A stretch of 64,000 nt of DNA from Chitinophaga sp. (GCF_017745275.1 NZ_JAGHZS010000001.1:248001-312000); one strand, 5' to 3'. Counted from the first letter of the stretch, positions 8,220 to 18,079 are shown. Translations and numbers: made by a program. The notes: a model not told the origin generated them from the letters alone.

Positions 8220-11200
8220 TATTTCATATCCAACGGCAACTTCACATAGAATGTAGTTCCTTCATTCAGCTTGGTTTCAAACCAGATCTCTCCCCTCGCC
8301 TGCTCCGCAATATTTTTACACATCGCCAGCCCCAGCCCAGTACCGGATGATTTGGTAGTGAAGTTTGGCACAAAGATGCGCGACTGCACTTCCGTAGAAA
8401 TACCTTCTCCATTATCTGCCACACTGATAATTACGTTATGATCTGCGGTAGCCCATAATTTTACTATAATCTGCCCTTTCCGGTCGTCCGGAATGGCCTG
8501 AATAGCATTGAGCAACAGGTTGGTAAAGAGCCGGTTCATCTGGGTTTTATCGGCAAATACAAAGTAGTCCTGCTCCGGTTCTACATAGGTAACCTCACAA
8601 TCTTCGTGCCCCTGGTAAAGAGAAGTCAGCGAATGCAATACTTCATTGATCAGCACCTCTTCATTATTAGGCTCACCGATACGGGCAAAGGCCGAGAAGT
8701 CGGAGGCTATATTCGACAGGTGTTCTATTTGCTCAACCAGCGTACCCGCTACGTTGCGCGACAACTCCTTCACATTGGGTGAGTCGTTGGCAATAGCACG
8801 CTGCAGGTATTGTATGCTCAGCTTCATTGGCGTCAGCGGATTCTTGATTTCATGGGCTACCTGCCGCGCCATTTCACGCCAGGCTCCCTCCCGCTCACTC
8901 TTCGCCAACCGCACCGCGCTCACTTCCAGCTTACGCACCATCTTGTTGTATTCTTTTACCAGCGCGCCAATTTCATCATCTTTATCCCATTCAATTTCAT
9001 CATTACGTTGCCCGAGGTTTACGTGGCGCAGTTTTTCTGTGACCAGTGAGAATGAACGGGTAATAGAGTTGGTAATCAACAGGGCCACCATCCCTGCAAT
9101 GAGGAAAATGAAAGCGTTGAAGTTAATCAACGCTACCAGGAAGCTGGATATCTGCTCATTCAGTTCCGTTTGCGTGGCAAAATAAGGGACGTTCAGGTAA
9201 GCAATCACTTCATGCGTATCATGATTACGCAACGGCATATAACCCGACAGGAATGGCATCACGCCAATGTATTCCGTATGTATAAACTGGATTTGCTCCA
9301 TCCGGAATAACCGGTAATAAGCCTGTGGATCCATTTTCGCGGAAATGAGCCCTTTGTCGGTCATCATAGGCTGCGTAGTTAACTGCAGATTTCCATCCCG
9401 GTCGTATACATTGATATCCAGTGCCCGTTCGTTGGCGATATCTCCCAGCGACGTTGACAGCTTCTTCATCAGCTCAGAATCGTAGATATCCCCTACCTGG
9501 TCCAGGTCGCGCTGATTCTCGAACACCTTCTCCACATCTTTGGCTACTTCCCGCATTGTTTTACCCAATCGCTCACGGTTCTGTGCTTCTGAGCGATAAA
9601 TAAAGAACTTGATCGTGGTAATGGCCAGGATGAGGAATGAAAAGATGACAACAAAGATGATAGTACCATGCACCTTTTTACGGATACTCACGTTGATGAG
9701 TGTACGTAAATTACTGATCCGCATCCTTGCTTTAATGAGCAGGTCGAACACCTTATATACGGCCACTATGAGCAGGAACAGGCAGAACATGTATGCAAAG
9801 AGCGTAATGAATTCCACAAACATCCTGTTCTCTTTTACCACCATTACTACCTTGTCCGGCGAGGCGCGATATAATAATTCAGAATAGCCTTTGATAGATA
9901 TCACCGACACATCCGACAGTGGCAGATCATGCGGATAGAGGCGGATAGGGAATGGGAAATCATTGTTATTGGTAACGAGTATACCTTTATCATAAACTGC
10001 ATAAGAATAGGCGCCGGCGTATTCACGGCCCGGGTCAGCGAGGTCTCCTTCTACCAGTAGTTCCGGGTAAAGCCGGTCGCTGCTGACGGGCTTGGGCACC
10101 AATGTATACACCAGCCAGCCACTGATATCGCCGGTGGGTTTATGAAATTCCTTCTTGGCAATGTAGCTGTAATCATTAAAGCTGCGTTCGTAGTAATAGA
10201 GATCGTTTCCCGGCACCAGTGATGGCGTGGATTCAGAGAACATCAGCTTATTGAAAGTGGGCAGGCTCATGGTATCTGAGCCAAACAGTGATGCGCCGTT
10301 TTCATCGTAGGCGTAAATATTTACGCGAAAGCGGCTCAGGTAGCCCTGGAAATATTTCTGCAGCAGGAGGCTGTCGAACCGCGCCTTGCTTTGCTCCCTT
10401 CCCACGCTGTCCTGGAAAAAATACTGGATGGTTTCATCGTGCTCAATCTTTCTTCCTATATCATTCAACAACATTTCCAGGTAAGGATCTTTTTGCCTGG
10501 ACAGGTCTTCCGCCAACTTTTGGCGGGCCAATACTTCCTTGTGGTTATTATAGTGTACCAGTGCCCCGGAGGTGGTGACAGTGAGCAGGAAGAGCCAGAA
10601 CAGGAACGGCACGGTGGCCATGCTGCTTTCAAAGCGATCGGCCAGGAAGTCGAGTAATACAATGTAGGCCAGCAGCCAAACCACCATGGAAATAGAGAAC
10701 GGCAATTCCGGGTTGTGTACCCGTACCAGCAGCCAGATAATTCCTACGGCACCCAGCCAGATGTATTTGGTACGATACTGGAAATTGGTGAGCTCATTCA
10801 GCAGGTAGTTAATAATCTGGGAGAAGAATAAAAAGCTGAACGAAATGAAGCCCAGGACCACAAAGCCGATGACACTATATTCTGTAATGCTGAAGGAATT
10901 GGTGACATCAAAAGATATTTTGGAATCTATCACCAGGCTTTGGATCAGGTCTGCCAGGAATTGTTCTACCAGGTATAAAATGAGACTGGCAATAATGATC
11001 ACCACGCTCTGCGCCCATCGTTTTTTAAGTACAGGCGGATTGATGGTTTTCACGTGTTCCCGGAAGAAGAGGATCATCCAGAAAGTAAGCAGTACGTTGA
11101 TCAGCAGATCCCCCAGCGAATAAAAGATCTCATCTTTTGCGTAGATACGGGGATCAAAAATGTTCAGTTCCTTCAGGTTAAACGGAAACGGGTATACGTA

Positions 11201-12022
11201 ACTGAGTACGCGAAGTCCAAACACCACCAGCAGCAGGAACAGGAAGCCATACAGTGGATTCGTTGTTTTAGCCAGTAGTGTGGCGAAGAGATTCAGGAAT
11301 ATCAGTACACAAAGGCATCCCAGTACACGCAACAACACACTCAGGTTATTGGGTGGATGTACGTGCATGCCACTGTTGTAATCGAGATAGAATAGCGTTT
11401 CTCCGTCGCCGTTATTCACGGCAAAAGTGGTGTGTTCCGGCAGCATCAGGGCGGGTTGTTCCCGCAGAATGCTGTACTCTTCGCCCAGTTCTTCCTTGTG
11501 ATAGAAATGGCTAACGAGGTAATTATTTTTGATAGCATATTCCAGGCGAACAGGGATGACTCCTACCAGGTACTGTCCGTGGCCGGAAGCCGACTTCACT
11601 TTGCGGGTCACTACCTCGTAGTAGCCGTTTTTCAGCTTCATAAAGCGGGAGCCATCTGCGAGTGTTGTTTGGAGTTCTTCCGGTTGTACCTGGCTGGTAT
11701 TCCAGAAGGTGAGCCAGATGCCACTGCTGCTGGAATCGTAGGCGAAGATGTAATATTCCAGGTTGGTGAGGCGGTCGAGTGTTTGTTCGCTATAGCTGCG
11801 TTGAAACAGGGAGGTGGAGAGACTGGTGTCTTTCGCCAGCCTAATGAATTCTTTTTCCCGTTGCTGGATACTTTTTTCCATACTGCGTTTCACGCCCTGT
11901 GGCGAGGAATAGTAGGACCAGTAGTTACTGAACAGGAAGGCGAAGGTAAACAACCAGGCCGCGATGATCAGGAGATAGCCATGCCGCAGGAAAAAAAGCC
12001 GTATTTCTTTAGTATCGATCAA
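8219..12022 (-). CDS. Large membrane sensor histidine kinase, NtrY-like
   Basis: 1267 residues. An N-terminal membrane segment (about 13-33) is followed by a first extracytoplasmic sensor region, a block of about 6-8 membrane helices (roughly 228-480), a second sensor region, further membrane segments near 745-770 and 800-820, a third sensor region and a last helix before a HAMP domain. HisKA then has ARQVAHEIKNPLTP with the phospho-accepting H1057, and the HATPase has LFTNLLLNAIQAIPD (N box), VADNGEGIS (G1) and GTGLGLAMCKN (G2). The order HAMP-HisKA-HATPase and the HEIKNPLTP motif fit the NtrY group; the length is well above the usual 700-750. No response regulator lies beside it. It follows mazG by 18 bases. 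Confidence 0.93.
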   Translation of the reverse strand: MIDTKEIRLFFLRHGYLLIIAAWLFTFAFLFSNYWSYYSSPQGVKRSMEKSIQQREKEFIRLAKDTSLSTSLFQRSYSEQTLDRLTNLEYYIFAYDSSSSGIWLTFWNTSQVQPEELQTTLADGSRFMKLKNGYYEVVTRKVKSASGHGQYLVGVIPVRLEYAIKNNYLVSHFYHKEELGEEYSILREQPALMLPEHTTFAVNNGDGETLFYLDYNSGMHVHPPNNLSVLLRVLGCLCVLIFLNLFATLLAKTTNPLYGFLFLLLVVFGLRVLSYVYPFPFNLKELNIFDPRIYAKDEIFYSLGDLLINVLLTFWMILFFREHVKTINPPVLKKRWAQSVVIIIASLILYLVEQFLADLIQSLVIDSKISFDVTNSFSITEYSVIGFVVLGFISFSFLFFSQIINYLLNELTNFQYRTKYIWLGAVGIIWLLVRVHNPELPFSISMVVWLLAYIVLLDFLADRFESSMATVPFLFWLFLLTVTTSGALVHYNNHKEVLARQKLAEDLSRQKDPYLEMLLNDIGRKIEHDETIQYFFQDSVGREQSKARFDSLLLQKYFQGYLSRFRVNIYAYDENGASLFGSDTMSLPTFNKLMFSESTPSLVPGNDLYYYERSFNDYSYIAKKEFHKPTGDISGWLVYTLVPKPVSSDRLYPELLVEGDLADPGREYAGAYSYAVYDKGILVTNNNDFPFPIRLYPHDLPLSDVSVISIKGYSELLYRASPDKVVMVVKENRMFVEFITLFAYMFCLFLLIVAVYKVFDLLIKARMRISNLRTLINVSIRKKVHGTIIFVVIFSFLILAITTIKFFIYRSEAQNRERLGKTMREVAKDVEKVFENQRDLDQVGDIYDSELMKKLSTSLGDIANERALDINVYDRDGNLQLTTQPMMTDKGLISAKMDPQAYYRLFRMEQIQFIHTEYIGVMPFLSGYMPLRNHDTHEVIAYLNVPYFATQTELNEQISSFLVALINFNAFIFLIAGMVALLITNSITRSFSLVTEKLRHVNLGQRNDEIEWDKDDEIGALVKEYNKMVRKLEVSAVRLAKSEREGAWREMARQVAHEIKNPLTPMKLSIQYLQRAIANDSPNVKELSRNVAGTLVEQIEHLSNIASDFSAFARIGEPNNEEVLINEVLHSLTSLYQGHEDCEVTYVEPEQDYFVFADKTQMNRLFTNLLLNAIQAIPDDRKGQIIVKLWATADHNVIISVADNGEGISTEVQSRIFVPNFTTKSSGTGLGLAMCKNIAEQARGEIWFETKLNEGTTFYVKLPLDMK

Positions 12023-12040
12023 TGCGAGTGGTTATGAAAT

Positions 12041-12811
12041 TTACAATTGCTCTGTGGTTTTCACCTGGTTCCAGAGTGTATCCATTTCCGTTAAAGTCAT
12101 GTCATTGAGTGTGCGTCCCTGTTGCAATGCCAGGGCTTCCATGGCCTGAAAGCGGCGCTGGAACTTTTTATTGGTACGTTCCAGTGCATTTTCCGCATCT
12201 ATATCAAGGAACCGGGAATAGTTGACGAGGGAGAACATCACATCGCCAAATTCATCTTCCATAGCATCTTTATTCCCTTTATTAACGGCTTCTTCCAGCT
12301 CATCCACTTCTTCCTTTACCTTTTCCCATACCTGGCTGGTATTGTCCCATTCAAAGCCGGTTTGTTTGGCTTTTTCCTGGAGGCGCATAGCTTTAACGAG
12401 GGCAGGGAGCGACACAGGTACGCCACTGAGAACGGACTTCTTACCTTCTTTCAGTTTGAGTTTTTCCCAGTTTTGCTTTACCTGGTCTTCTGTTTCGGCT
12501 TTCACATCGCCGTAGATATGAGGGTGACGGTGGATGAGTTTATCGCACACGCCATTGATGACATCATTGATATCAAACTTTTGCTGTTCTGCGCCTATTT
12601 TAGCGTAAAACACGATATGCAGGAGAATATCGCCCAATTCTTCCTTAATTGATTTCCAGTCTTCGTCGGTAATGGCGTCTGCCAGCTCATAAGTTTCCTC
12701 GATGGTGAGCTGCCGAAGCGTTTGAATGGTTTGCTTGCGGTCCCAGGGGCATTTTTCCCTTAAATCGTCCATGATCTGCAGGAGGCGATCAAATGTGGCT
12801 GTCTTTTCCAT
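12041..12811 (-). CDS. mazG: Nucleoside triphosphate pyrophosphohydrolase MazG
   Basis: 256 residues with two MazG domains (about 20-120 and 155-240). The first has CPWDRKQTIQTLRQLTIEE and the Mg-binding EELGDILLH (ExxED-like) pattern; the second has EEVDELEEAVNK and EDEFGDVMFSLVN. MazG hydrolyses NTPs to NMP and pyrophosphate, thought to clear aberrant nucleotides and lower ppGpp. Length and two-domain form match the E. coli protein. It leads the operon with the histidine kinase. Confidence 0.95.
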   Translation of the reverse strand: MEKTATFDRLLQIMDDLREKCPWDRKQTIQTLRQLTIEETYELADAITDEDWKSIKEELGDILLHIVFYAKIGAEQQKFDINDVINGVCDKLIHRHPHIYGDVKAETEDQVKQNWEKLKLKEGKKSVLSGVPVSLPALVKAMRLQEKAKQTGFEWDNTSQVWEKVKEEVDELEEAVNKGNKDAMEDEFGDVMFSLVNYSRFLDIDAENALERTNKKFQRRFQAMEALALQQGRTLNDMTLTEMDTLWNQVKTTEQL

Positions 12812-12838
12812 ATTTTGTAAAAATAGGGATCATTTTTT

Positions 12839-12936
12839 AGCTTTTAGCCATTAGCTGTCAGCTTTTAGCAAATGCCCCGAAGACCGTTTACAGTATTTAC
12901 TATGGGCTAAAAGCTAACGGCTAAAAGCTAAAAGCT
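12839..12936. repeat. Intergenic inverted repeat built of AGCTTTTAGC units
   Basis: The left arm AGCTTTTAGCCATTAGC..AGCTTTTAGC is complementary to GCTAAAAGCTAACGGC..GCTAAAAGCT on the right, with a loop holding AAATGCCCCGAAGACCG. It fills most of the 302-base gap between mazG and tex, which are divergent. A close relative is at 62711-62804, and both resemble the hairpins at 6649-8219 and 15385-15500. Confidence 0.8.
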
Positions 12937-12955
12937 GGTTGGGGAATTCTTTTTC

Positions 12956-12985
12956 TTGGTAAAAAGCCCATTTTAATTACATTTG
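12956..12985 (+). promoter_or_regulatory. Bacteroidota-type promoter for tex
   Basis: TTG at 12956-12958 and TACATTTG at 12978-12985, 19 bases apart, fit the -33/-7 consensus of the primary sigma factor in Bacteroidota. The tex start codon is at 13114, so the leader is about 120 bases. Confidence 0.6.
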
Positions 12986-13113
12986 CGAGCTATAAAATGG
13001 TAGTGATTTCATGGTTTTGAGACGATGGGATTTTGTTGTGGCAGTGCATTTTTACTGCGATAATATCTTTCTAAAAATCTTATAATCAAAAGATCCCAAA
13101 AATGTACTGATTT

Positions 13114-15387
13114 ATGAATCCGAAACACATTGCGCTTATTTCATCGGAGTTAGGTATTTCCGGCAAACAGGCAGAAAATACTATGACCCTTTTATCTGAA
13201 GGCTCTACGGTACCCTTTATCAGCCGTTATCGTAAAGAGGTAACAGGTAGTCTGGATGAGGTGCAGATAGGCCGTATTGAAGACTTGCAGAAGCGCTACA
13301 AGGAAGTAGATGATCGCCGCGAATTTATTATCAAAACGATCACCGAGCAGGAAAAAATGACGCCTGAGTTGCTGGAGAAATTAGAGCAAACCTGGGTGTT
13401 AGCGGAGTTGGAAGATATATACCTTCCCTATAAACCGAAGCGTAAAACACGTGCTACAGTGGCCATTGAGAAAGGTCTGGAGCCATTGGCCAAACTGTTG
13501 TTTGAGCAGCAGGATGGAGATGTTGACACGGCGGAAACATTTATCAATGAGCAGGTAGCTACTTCTGAAGAAGCCCTGAAAGGTGCGCGGGATATCATTG
13601 CCGAGTGGATCAATGAAAATGCCGAATGCCGCGACAAACTGCGTAAATTATTTGCCAATACCGGCAAGCTGACTTCTAAAGTAGTAGAAGGTAAGGAAGC
13701 GGAAGGCGATAAATATAAAGACTATTTCGAGTTTTCGGAAGACCTGCGGGAGATGCCATCCCACCGTGTACTGGCGATATTACGCGCAGAACACGAAGGT
13801 ATTTTGTTTAGCTCTATTGCGCCTGAAGAAGAAGAAGCGAATGCGCTGATCAACAAACAATTTGTAACGGGTAAAGGTAAAGCGGCGGAACAGGTGACCA
13901 AAGCGGCAGCAGATGCGTACAAACGTTTACTGCGTCCATCCCTGGAAAATGAATTCAGGGCGGTAGCGAAAGAAAAAGCAGATAGTGAAGCCATCGAGGT
14001 ATTTGCTGAAAACCTGCGCCAGTTGCTGCTGGCAGCGCCACTGGGCCCTAAAGGTGTGATTGCCATCGATCCGGGTTACAGAACAGGTTGTAAGGTGGTA
14101 GCGCTGGACAACCAGGGTAATATGCTGGATAATGATGTGATTTACCCGCTGGAAAAGAATTACAAGAGAGATGATGCAGAAGCCCTGCTGAAGAAGTGGG
14201 CTGTGAAATATGAAACGGAAGCGATTGCCGTAGGTAATGGCACCGCAGGCCGTGAAACAGAAGAATTTGTGAAGAAGATTGATTTTGGTAAAAAAATCAA
14301 TGTATTCATGGTGAACGAAAGTGGCGCCTCTGTATATTCTGCGTCTGAAGTAGCGCGGGAAGAGTTCCCCGACTTCGATGTAACGGTACGTGGTGCGGTA
14401 TCTATTGGTCGCCGCCTGATTGATCCGCTGGCTGAACTGGTAAAAATAGATCCGAAGGCTATTGGCGTGGGTCAGTACCAGCATGATGTGAGCCAGTCGT
14501 CACTGAAGCAGAGCCTGGACCGTGTAGTAGTAAGTTGTGTGAACAATGTAGGGGTGAACCTGAATACGGCTTCCAAACACCTGCTGGCGTATATTTCCGG
14601 TCTGGGTCCTTCCCTGGCAGAAAATATCGTCAAGTATCGTAAAGAAAACGGTGCTTTCAGTAACCGTATGCAGTTGAAGAAAGTACATCGTTTGGGCGAC
14701 AAAGCTTTTGAGCAATGCGCGGGCTTCCTTCGTATTGAGAATGGTGACAACCCATTGGATAATTCGGCGGTGCATCCTGAGCGCTATGACCTGATCAGGG
14801 AAATGGCACAGAAGCAACACAGCACTGTGGAGGATCTGATGGCGAAAGAAGAAGTACGCAAGCAGATTAATCCAAAAGATTATGTGAGTGCGGAAGTAGG
14901 TTTGCTTACTTTGGAAGATATCTTAAAAGAGCTGGCGAAGCCCAGCCGCGATCCCCGCGACGAGATTTCGATTTTTGAATATGCAGAAGGTATTCACAAA
15001 ATGGAAGACGTAAAACCAGGTATGGTACTACCAGGCGTAGTAACGAATATTACTGCATTTGGCGCCTTCGTGGATATCGGTGTAAAACAGGATGGGCTGG
15101 TGCATATTTCCCATCTTTCCAATAAATTTATCAGCAATCCTAATGAAGCAGTAAAGCTGAATCAGAAGGTACAGGTAACGGTATTGGAAATAGATGTGGC
15201 CCGTAAGCGTATTTCTTTATCTATGAAAGATAATGAGAAAGGCGGTGGTAACAGATCTTCACAAGGTGGAGAGCGTAGGTCAGAACCGCGTAAAGAAGTG
15301 CGTGGTAATAAGCCTGCAGCGAAAGAAGCGCCATTGAATGACTTCCAGGCGAAGCTGGCAGCGCTGAAGAACAAATTTGATAATTAG
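13114..15387 (+). CDS. tex: Tex-family RNA-binding transcription accessory protein
   Basis: 757 residues, the usual length. The N-terminal helical Tex domain includes STVPFISRYRKEVTGSLDE (about residues 30-48); the YqgF-like RNase-H fold has VIAIDPGYRTGCKVVALD (about 316-333) and AVGNGTAGRETEEF; the helix-hairpin-helix part has LNTASKHLLAYISGLGPSLA; and an S1 RNA-binding domain (about 630-705) carries GAFVDIGVKQDGLVHISHLS. Tex binds nucleic acid and affects transcription and stress tolerance; the catalytic residues of YqgF are generally thought degenerate. The tail after S1 is basic and low-complexity. Its TAG stop is the outer end of the perfect inverted repeat that follows. Confidence 0.96.
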   Translation: MNPKHIALISSELGISGKQAENTMTLLSEGSTVPFISRYRKEVTGSLDEVQIGRIEDLQKRYKEVDDRREFIIKTITEQEKMTPELLEKLEQTWVLAELEDIYLPYKPKRKTRATVAIEKGLEPLAKLLFEQQDGDVDTAETFINEQVATSEEALKGARDIIAEWINENAECRDKLRKLFANTGKLTSKVVEGKEAEGDKYKDYFEFSEDLREMPSHRVLAILRAEHEGILFSSIAPEEEEANALINKQFVTGKGKAAEQVTKAAADAYKRLLRPSLENEFRAVAKEKADSEAIEVFAENLRQLLLAAPLGPKGVIAIDPGYRTGCKVVALDNQGNMLDNDVIYPLEKNYKRDDAEALLKKWAVKYETEAIAVGNGTAGRETEEFVKKIDFGKKINVFMVNESGASVYSASEVAREEFPDFDVTVRGAVSIGRRLIDPLAELVKIDPKAIGVGQYQHDVSQSSLKQSLDRVVVSCVNNVGVNLNTASKHLLAYISGLGPSLAENIVKYRKENGAFSNRMQLKKVHRLGDKAFEQCAGFLRIENGDNPLDNSAVHPERYDLIREMAQKQHSTVEDLMAKEEVRKQINPKDYVSAEVGLLTLEDILKELAKPSRDPRDEISIFEYAEGIHKMEDVKPGMVLPGVVTNITAFGAFVDIGVKQDGLVHISHLSNKFISNPNEAVKLNQKVQVTVLEIDVARKRISLSMKDNEKGGGNRSSQGGERRSEPRKEVRGNKPAAKEAPLNDFQAKLAALKNKFDN

Positions 15388-15500
15388 CAGAAAGCGTAAA
15401 GCATAAAGCAAAAAGCTATTGTAGCGAATGAAAAGAGCGGATATACGCTTTAATCATTCGCTACAATAGCTTTTTGCTTTATGCTTTACGCTTTCTGCTA
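15385..15500. repeat. Perfect 47-bp inverted repeat between convergent genes, stop codons included
   Basis: Bases 15385-15431 are the exact complement of 15454-15500 (47 of 47), with a 22-base loop that itself can pair AAAG.GCG with CGCTTT. The arms consist of short AAAGC-type units (GCAGAAAGCGTAAAGCATAA). The outermost TAG is the stop codon of tex on the plus strand and, at the other end, the stop codon of the lipoprotein gene on the minus strand. It may act as a two-way terminator, although it lacks a classical U-run. Confidence 0.92.
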
Positions 15501-16022
15501 TCGTTCATATTTCTGCATCCATTGCAGGAATTTTTCCGGGTAATCGGTATCTCCTTTTTCGCTGAAGAGCATGAGGCTCCTGTTGACGGTGAAGCCAAGG
15601 TAGATAATATCGCGGTCCAGGTCTACTGCAATAACGGCTTCATCATAGCCTGATTTACCGGGCATATAGCCTTCATTAAAAAGAATTTTATTTTCCACTT
15701 CCACGGGTGGTGTTACCTTAAATCGTTCAAAGAAAGATTTTTTGGCTTTGCCAATGAGGGTGTTAAAGCGGGTTTTAAGTGGTTCATTATCGAAGAGGCC
15801 ATTTTCCATGGCGTACTTGCCATCGTAGCTGAGGAAGCTGTTCCAGGAAGCTACAAGGTCTGTTTGAATCGCATCGCCGCCGGCGATCATTGTATCTGTG
15901 TGTGGTAAATTAGTTTGGTCTGCCAACTCCACTGATCTTATTTGCCGGGCCGGGCCATTACAGGCGGCTACAAGGAAGGTTAAAGGTAACAGTGACGCTA
16001 CCCGAATCCGTTTCACACTCAT
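15498..16022 (-). CDS. Putative lipoprotein, unknown function
   Basis: 174 residues. The start MSVKRIRVASLLPLTFLVAAC gives a short basic N-terminus, a hydrophobic stretch and a lipobox-like LVAAC with C21, so a lipoprotein anchored in the membrane is likely. The mature part is mixed alpha/beta with no motif I recognise (for example NKILFNEGYMPGKSGYDEAV). The stop codon is donated by the end of the 47-bp repeat. It stands alone, convergent with tex. Confidence 0.7.
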   Translation of the reverse strand: MSVKRIRVASLLPLTFLVAACNGPARQIRSVELADQTNLPHTDTMIAGGDAIQTDLVASWNSFLSYDGKYAMENGLFDNEPLKTRFNTLIGKAKKSFFERFKVTPPVEVENKILFNEGYMPGKSGYDEAVIAVDLDRDIIYLGFTVNRSLMLFSEKGDTDYPEKFLQWMQKYER

Positions 16023-16164
16023 GGTTAAATTTTATTTTTTGATAGTAACGGGGCTCACAGAAGCCAGCGGGTACCACTTTCCCGGCAGCTACAGTAAAAT
16101 GTGTCAGTGGAAGGTTAACAAGTCAGATAACAAAAAAGTTTAATGGTTTTCAATAAAATGGGTG

Positions 16165-16944
16165 TTACTTTCCTTTAAATACAGCGGGCCTTTTTTCCAT
16201 AAAAGCCTGCATGCCTTCCTTCTGATCTTCAGATGCAAAGAGAAGATAAAAATTCTTACGTTCAAAATGTAATCCTTCTTCCAGGGAAGAATCGAATGTT
16301 TTTAGCACTGCCTCTTTGGCCATTTTAAGGGCGACAGGGCTCATGGCAGCGGTTTCGCTGGCCAACTTCACGGCTTCCTTCAGGAAGAGCTCTACAGGCA
16401 CCACGCGATTAATTAAGCCGGCTTGTAATGCTTCCTGTGCGGTAATAAAGCGACCGGTGAGTACCATTTCCATGGCCAGGGCTTTTCCCACGGCACGGGT
16501 CAATCGTTGGGTACCGCCGGCACCGGGCATTACGCCCAGTTTTATTTCCGGTTGTCCGAAGCGGGCAGTTTCGCTGGCCACGATCATATCGCACAGCATG
16601 GTGAGCTCACAACCACCACCGAGGGCGAAGCCGCTGACTGCCGCAATGATAGGTTTCTTTATTTTTTTGATGGCATCCCAGGTACTGAACTGGTCGATAT
16701 TATACATGTCCATGGCCGTTTTATCGGCCATCTGCTTAATATCTGCGCCTGCTGCGAAAGCTTTTTCGTTGCCGCTGAGTACAATCACCCTCACCTGTTC
16801 ATCAGCATCCAGCATTTTCAGTGCATCTCTCAGTTCTCCCATGAGTTGCAGGTTCAATGCATTCAGTTCTTTGGGGCGGTTTAATTGGATGTGGGCTACA
16901 AAAGGCGCCACTTGCTGGTGTATGATAATGTATTCCGGGTTCAT
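16165..16944 (-). CDS. Enoyl-CoA hydratase/isomerase (crotonase family)
   Basis: 259 residues, the standard crotonase length. The oxyanion-hole segments are AFAAGADIKQM (about 62-72) and FALGGGCELTML (106-117). Glutamates E113 and E133 (FGQPEIKLGVMPGAGGTQRL) are both present, as in true enoyl-CoA hydratases that add water to trans-2-enoyl-CoA in beta-oxidation. Substrate chain length cannot be told. The gene follows the DUF3667 gene by 8 bases on the same strand, a shared transcript with no obvious functional link. Confidence 0.92.
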   Translation of the reverse strand: MNPEYIIIHQQVAPFVAHIQLNRPKELNALNLQLMGELRDALKMLDADEQVRVIVLSGNEKAFAAGADIKQMADKTAMDMYNIDQFSTWDAIKKIKKPIIAAVSGFALGGGCELTMLCDMIVASETARFGQPEIKLGVMPGAGGTQRLTRAVGKALAMEMVLTGRFITAQEALQAGLINRVVPVELFLKEAVKLASETAAMSPVALKMAKEAVLKTFDSSLEEGLHFERKNFYLLFASEDQKEGMQAFMEKRPAVFKGK

Positions 16945-16952
16945 CTTTAAAG

Positions 16953-17963
16953 TTAAAGAAATATGCTAAAAATAAGGAACAGGAAGCCTAAAAATACGAA
17001 TACAGCTGCCGCAAAATAAGCGGTGAGCAAGCCTACGGCTTTCCAGAACGACTTGAAGAAGCCCTGGCTGTAGTTGTTCATCAACGCCCGTATCAGGTAA
17101 AGGAAGATCAGCCAGTATGCGATAGTCATGAACAGATCGCTATGGAAAATAGCTTCCCATAAAAACCCAACCAGGAGTACTATAAAGGCAAAAGAATGAA
17201 AGTGAATAGCGAAGATAGCATGGTCCGCATAGAGCCATCTTTTCTTATCATACAGCCATTTCATAAACAATGCAAACAGTGGTAGCATCAGGAACATCAA
17301 CTTTGGCAGGTTATGCATGAATATTTCCACGATAGCTGCCTGGATATTTTTCCCATATTTATGACGGATTTCCGCTATGCGCCGGAAGAAAAGTCGTGAC
17401 GCACCGTGATAACGTTCGCTTTCCGGCAGCTTCGCCTGTGCGGAGTCAAATGCTTTCACGGAACTAAAGTTGCCGGCATCTTCGGCTAATCTTTTTATCT
17501 TCTTTGTTTTCGCCGATGAATCCCCGGCGAAGGCCTGATCAAGACCTTCATTCAGTGTTAAATTCCTGATGGTATCTCCCTCCGCCTTAGTGGCAGCGTT
17601 GTCAGACCTTGTCTCTGCTGTTTCCGGCTCTTCTTCTTCAGGGTGACTGGAATGAAGGGCAAAAACGCCAAAGAAAAAGACGAAAGAAACGAAGACGTAT
17701 AGTTTGATTGGGTTTACATAACGTACTCTCCTGCCAGCCATATATTCCCTGGAAAGGAATCCTGGCCTGAAAAGCAGGGATTTCAGCGTCATCAGGAACT
17801 GAGAATCATAATGGAAAATATCGGCTACAAAGTGCTTAAAAAGGTGGCCAAAAGTTTCATGAGGTACTGTATTTTCCTGCCCACAATGGGTGCAAAAACG
17901 CTCAGGAACTTCTGTGCCACAGTTCAGACAGTGTTTATCCTCTCGTAAAGGTTGTGTTTTCAA
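16953..17963 (-). CDS. DUF3667-type membrane protein with zinc ribbon
   Basis: 336 residues. The start holds a zinc-ribbon (C12, C15, C24, C27 in CLNCGTEVP..FCTHCGQE), followed by the conserved FKHFVADIFHYDSQFLMTLK and LLFRPGFLSREYMAGRRVRY block that defines this family, a membrane helix near residues 105-122, a variable charged region (about 125-195), and four or so C-terminal helices. The role is unknown; the family is common in Bacteroidota. Confidence 0.85.
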   Translation of the reverse strand: MKTQPLREDKHCLNCGTEVPERFCTHCGQENTVPHETFGHLFKHFVADIFHYDSQFLMTLKSLLFRPGFLSREYMAGRRVRYVNPIKLYVFVSFVFFFGVFALHSSHPEEEEPETAETRSDNAATKAEGDTIRNLTLNEGLDQAFAGDSSAKTKKIKRLAEDAGNFSSVKAFDSAQAKLPESERYHGASRLFFRRIAEIRHKYGKNIQAAIVEIFMHNLPKLMFLMLPLFALFMKWLYDKKRWLYADHAIFAIHFHSFAFIVLLVGFLWEAIFHSDLFMTIAYWLIFLYLIRALMNNYSQGFFKSFWKAVGLLTAYFAAAVFVFLGFLFLIFSIFL

Positions 17964-18071
17964 GTGATTTAGATGGTTGTTGTACTCAAAAAGTATACAA
18001 GATAAAGAAGAAATTACGAATTATCCGCCAGAACCATACGGTTAAAAAATTTTAATATGATTTTTGCGTTT

Positions 18072-18079
18072 TACCTTTG
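18072..18079 (+). promoter_or_regulatory. Candidate -7 box TACCTTTG
   Basis: Matches the Bacteroidota TAnnTTTG box, 31 bases before the start codon at 18111. I do not see a good -33 TTTG at the right distance, so support is partial. Confidence 0.45.

Noticed and set aside
11432..12037. 201-codon plus-strand frame
   Set aside because: Antisense to the start of the histidine kinase; no protein-like motif, and the kinase frame is clearly real.
12839..12936. AGCTTTTAGC repeats as a possible CRISPR array
   Set aside because: Units are about 7-10 bases without unique spacers and form one inverted repeat; no cas genes are present anywhere in the window.
16316..16969. 217-codon plus-strand frame
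   Set aside because: Antisense to the enoyl-CoA hydratase, whose active-site motifs are intact; a shadow of its codon pattern.
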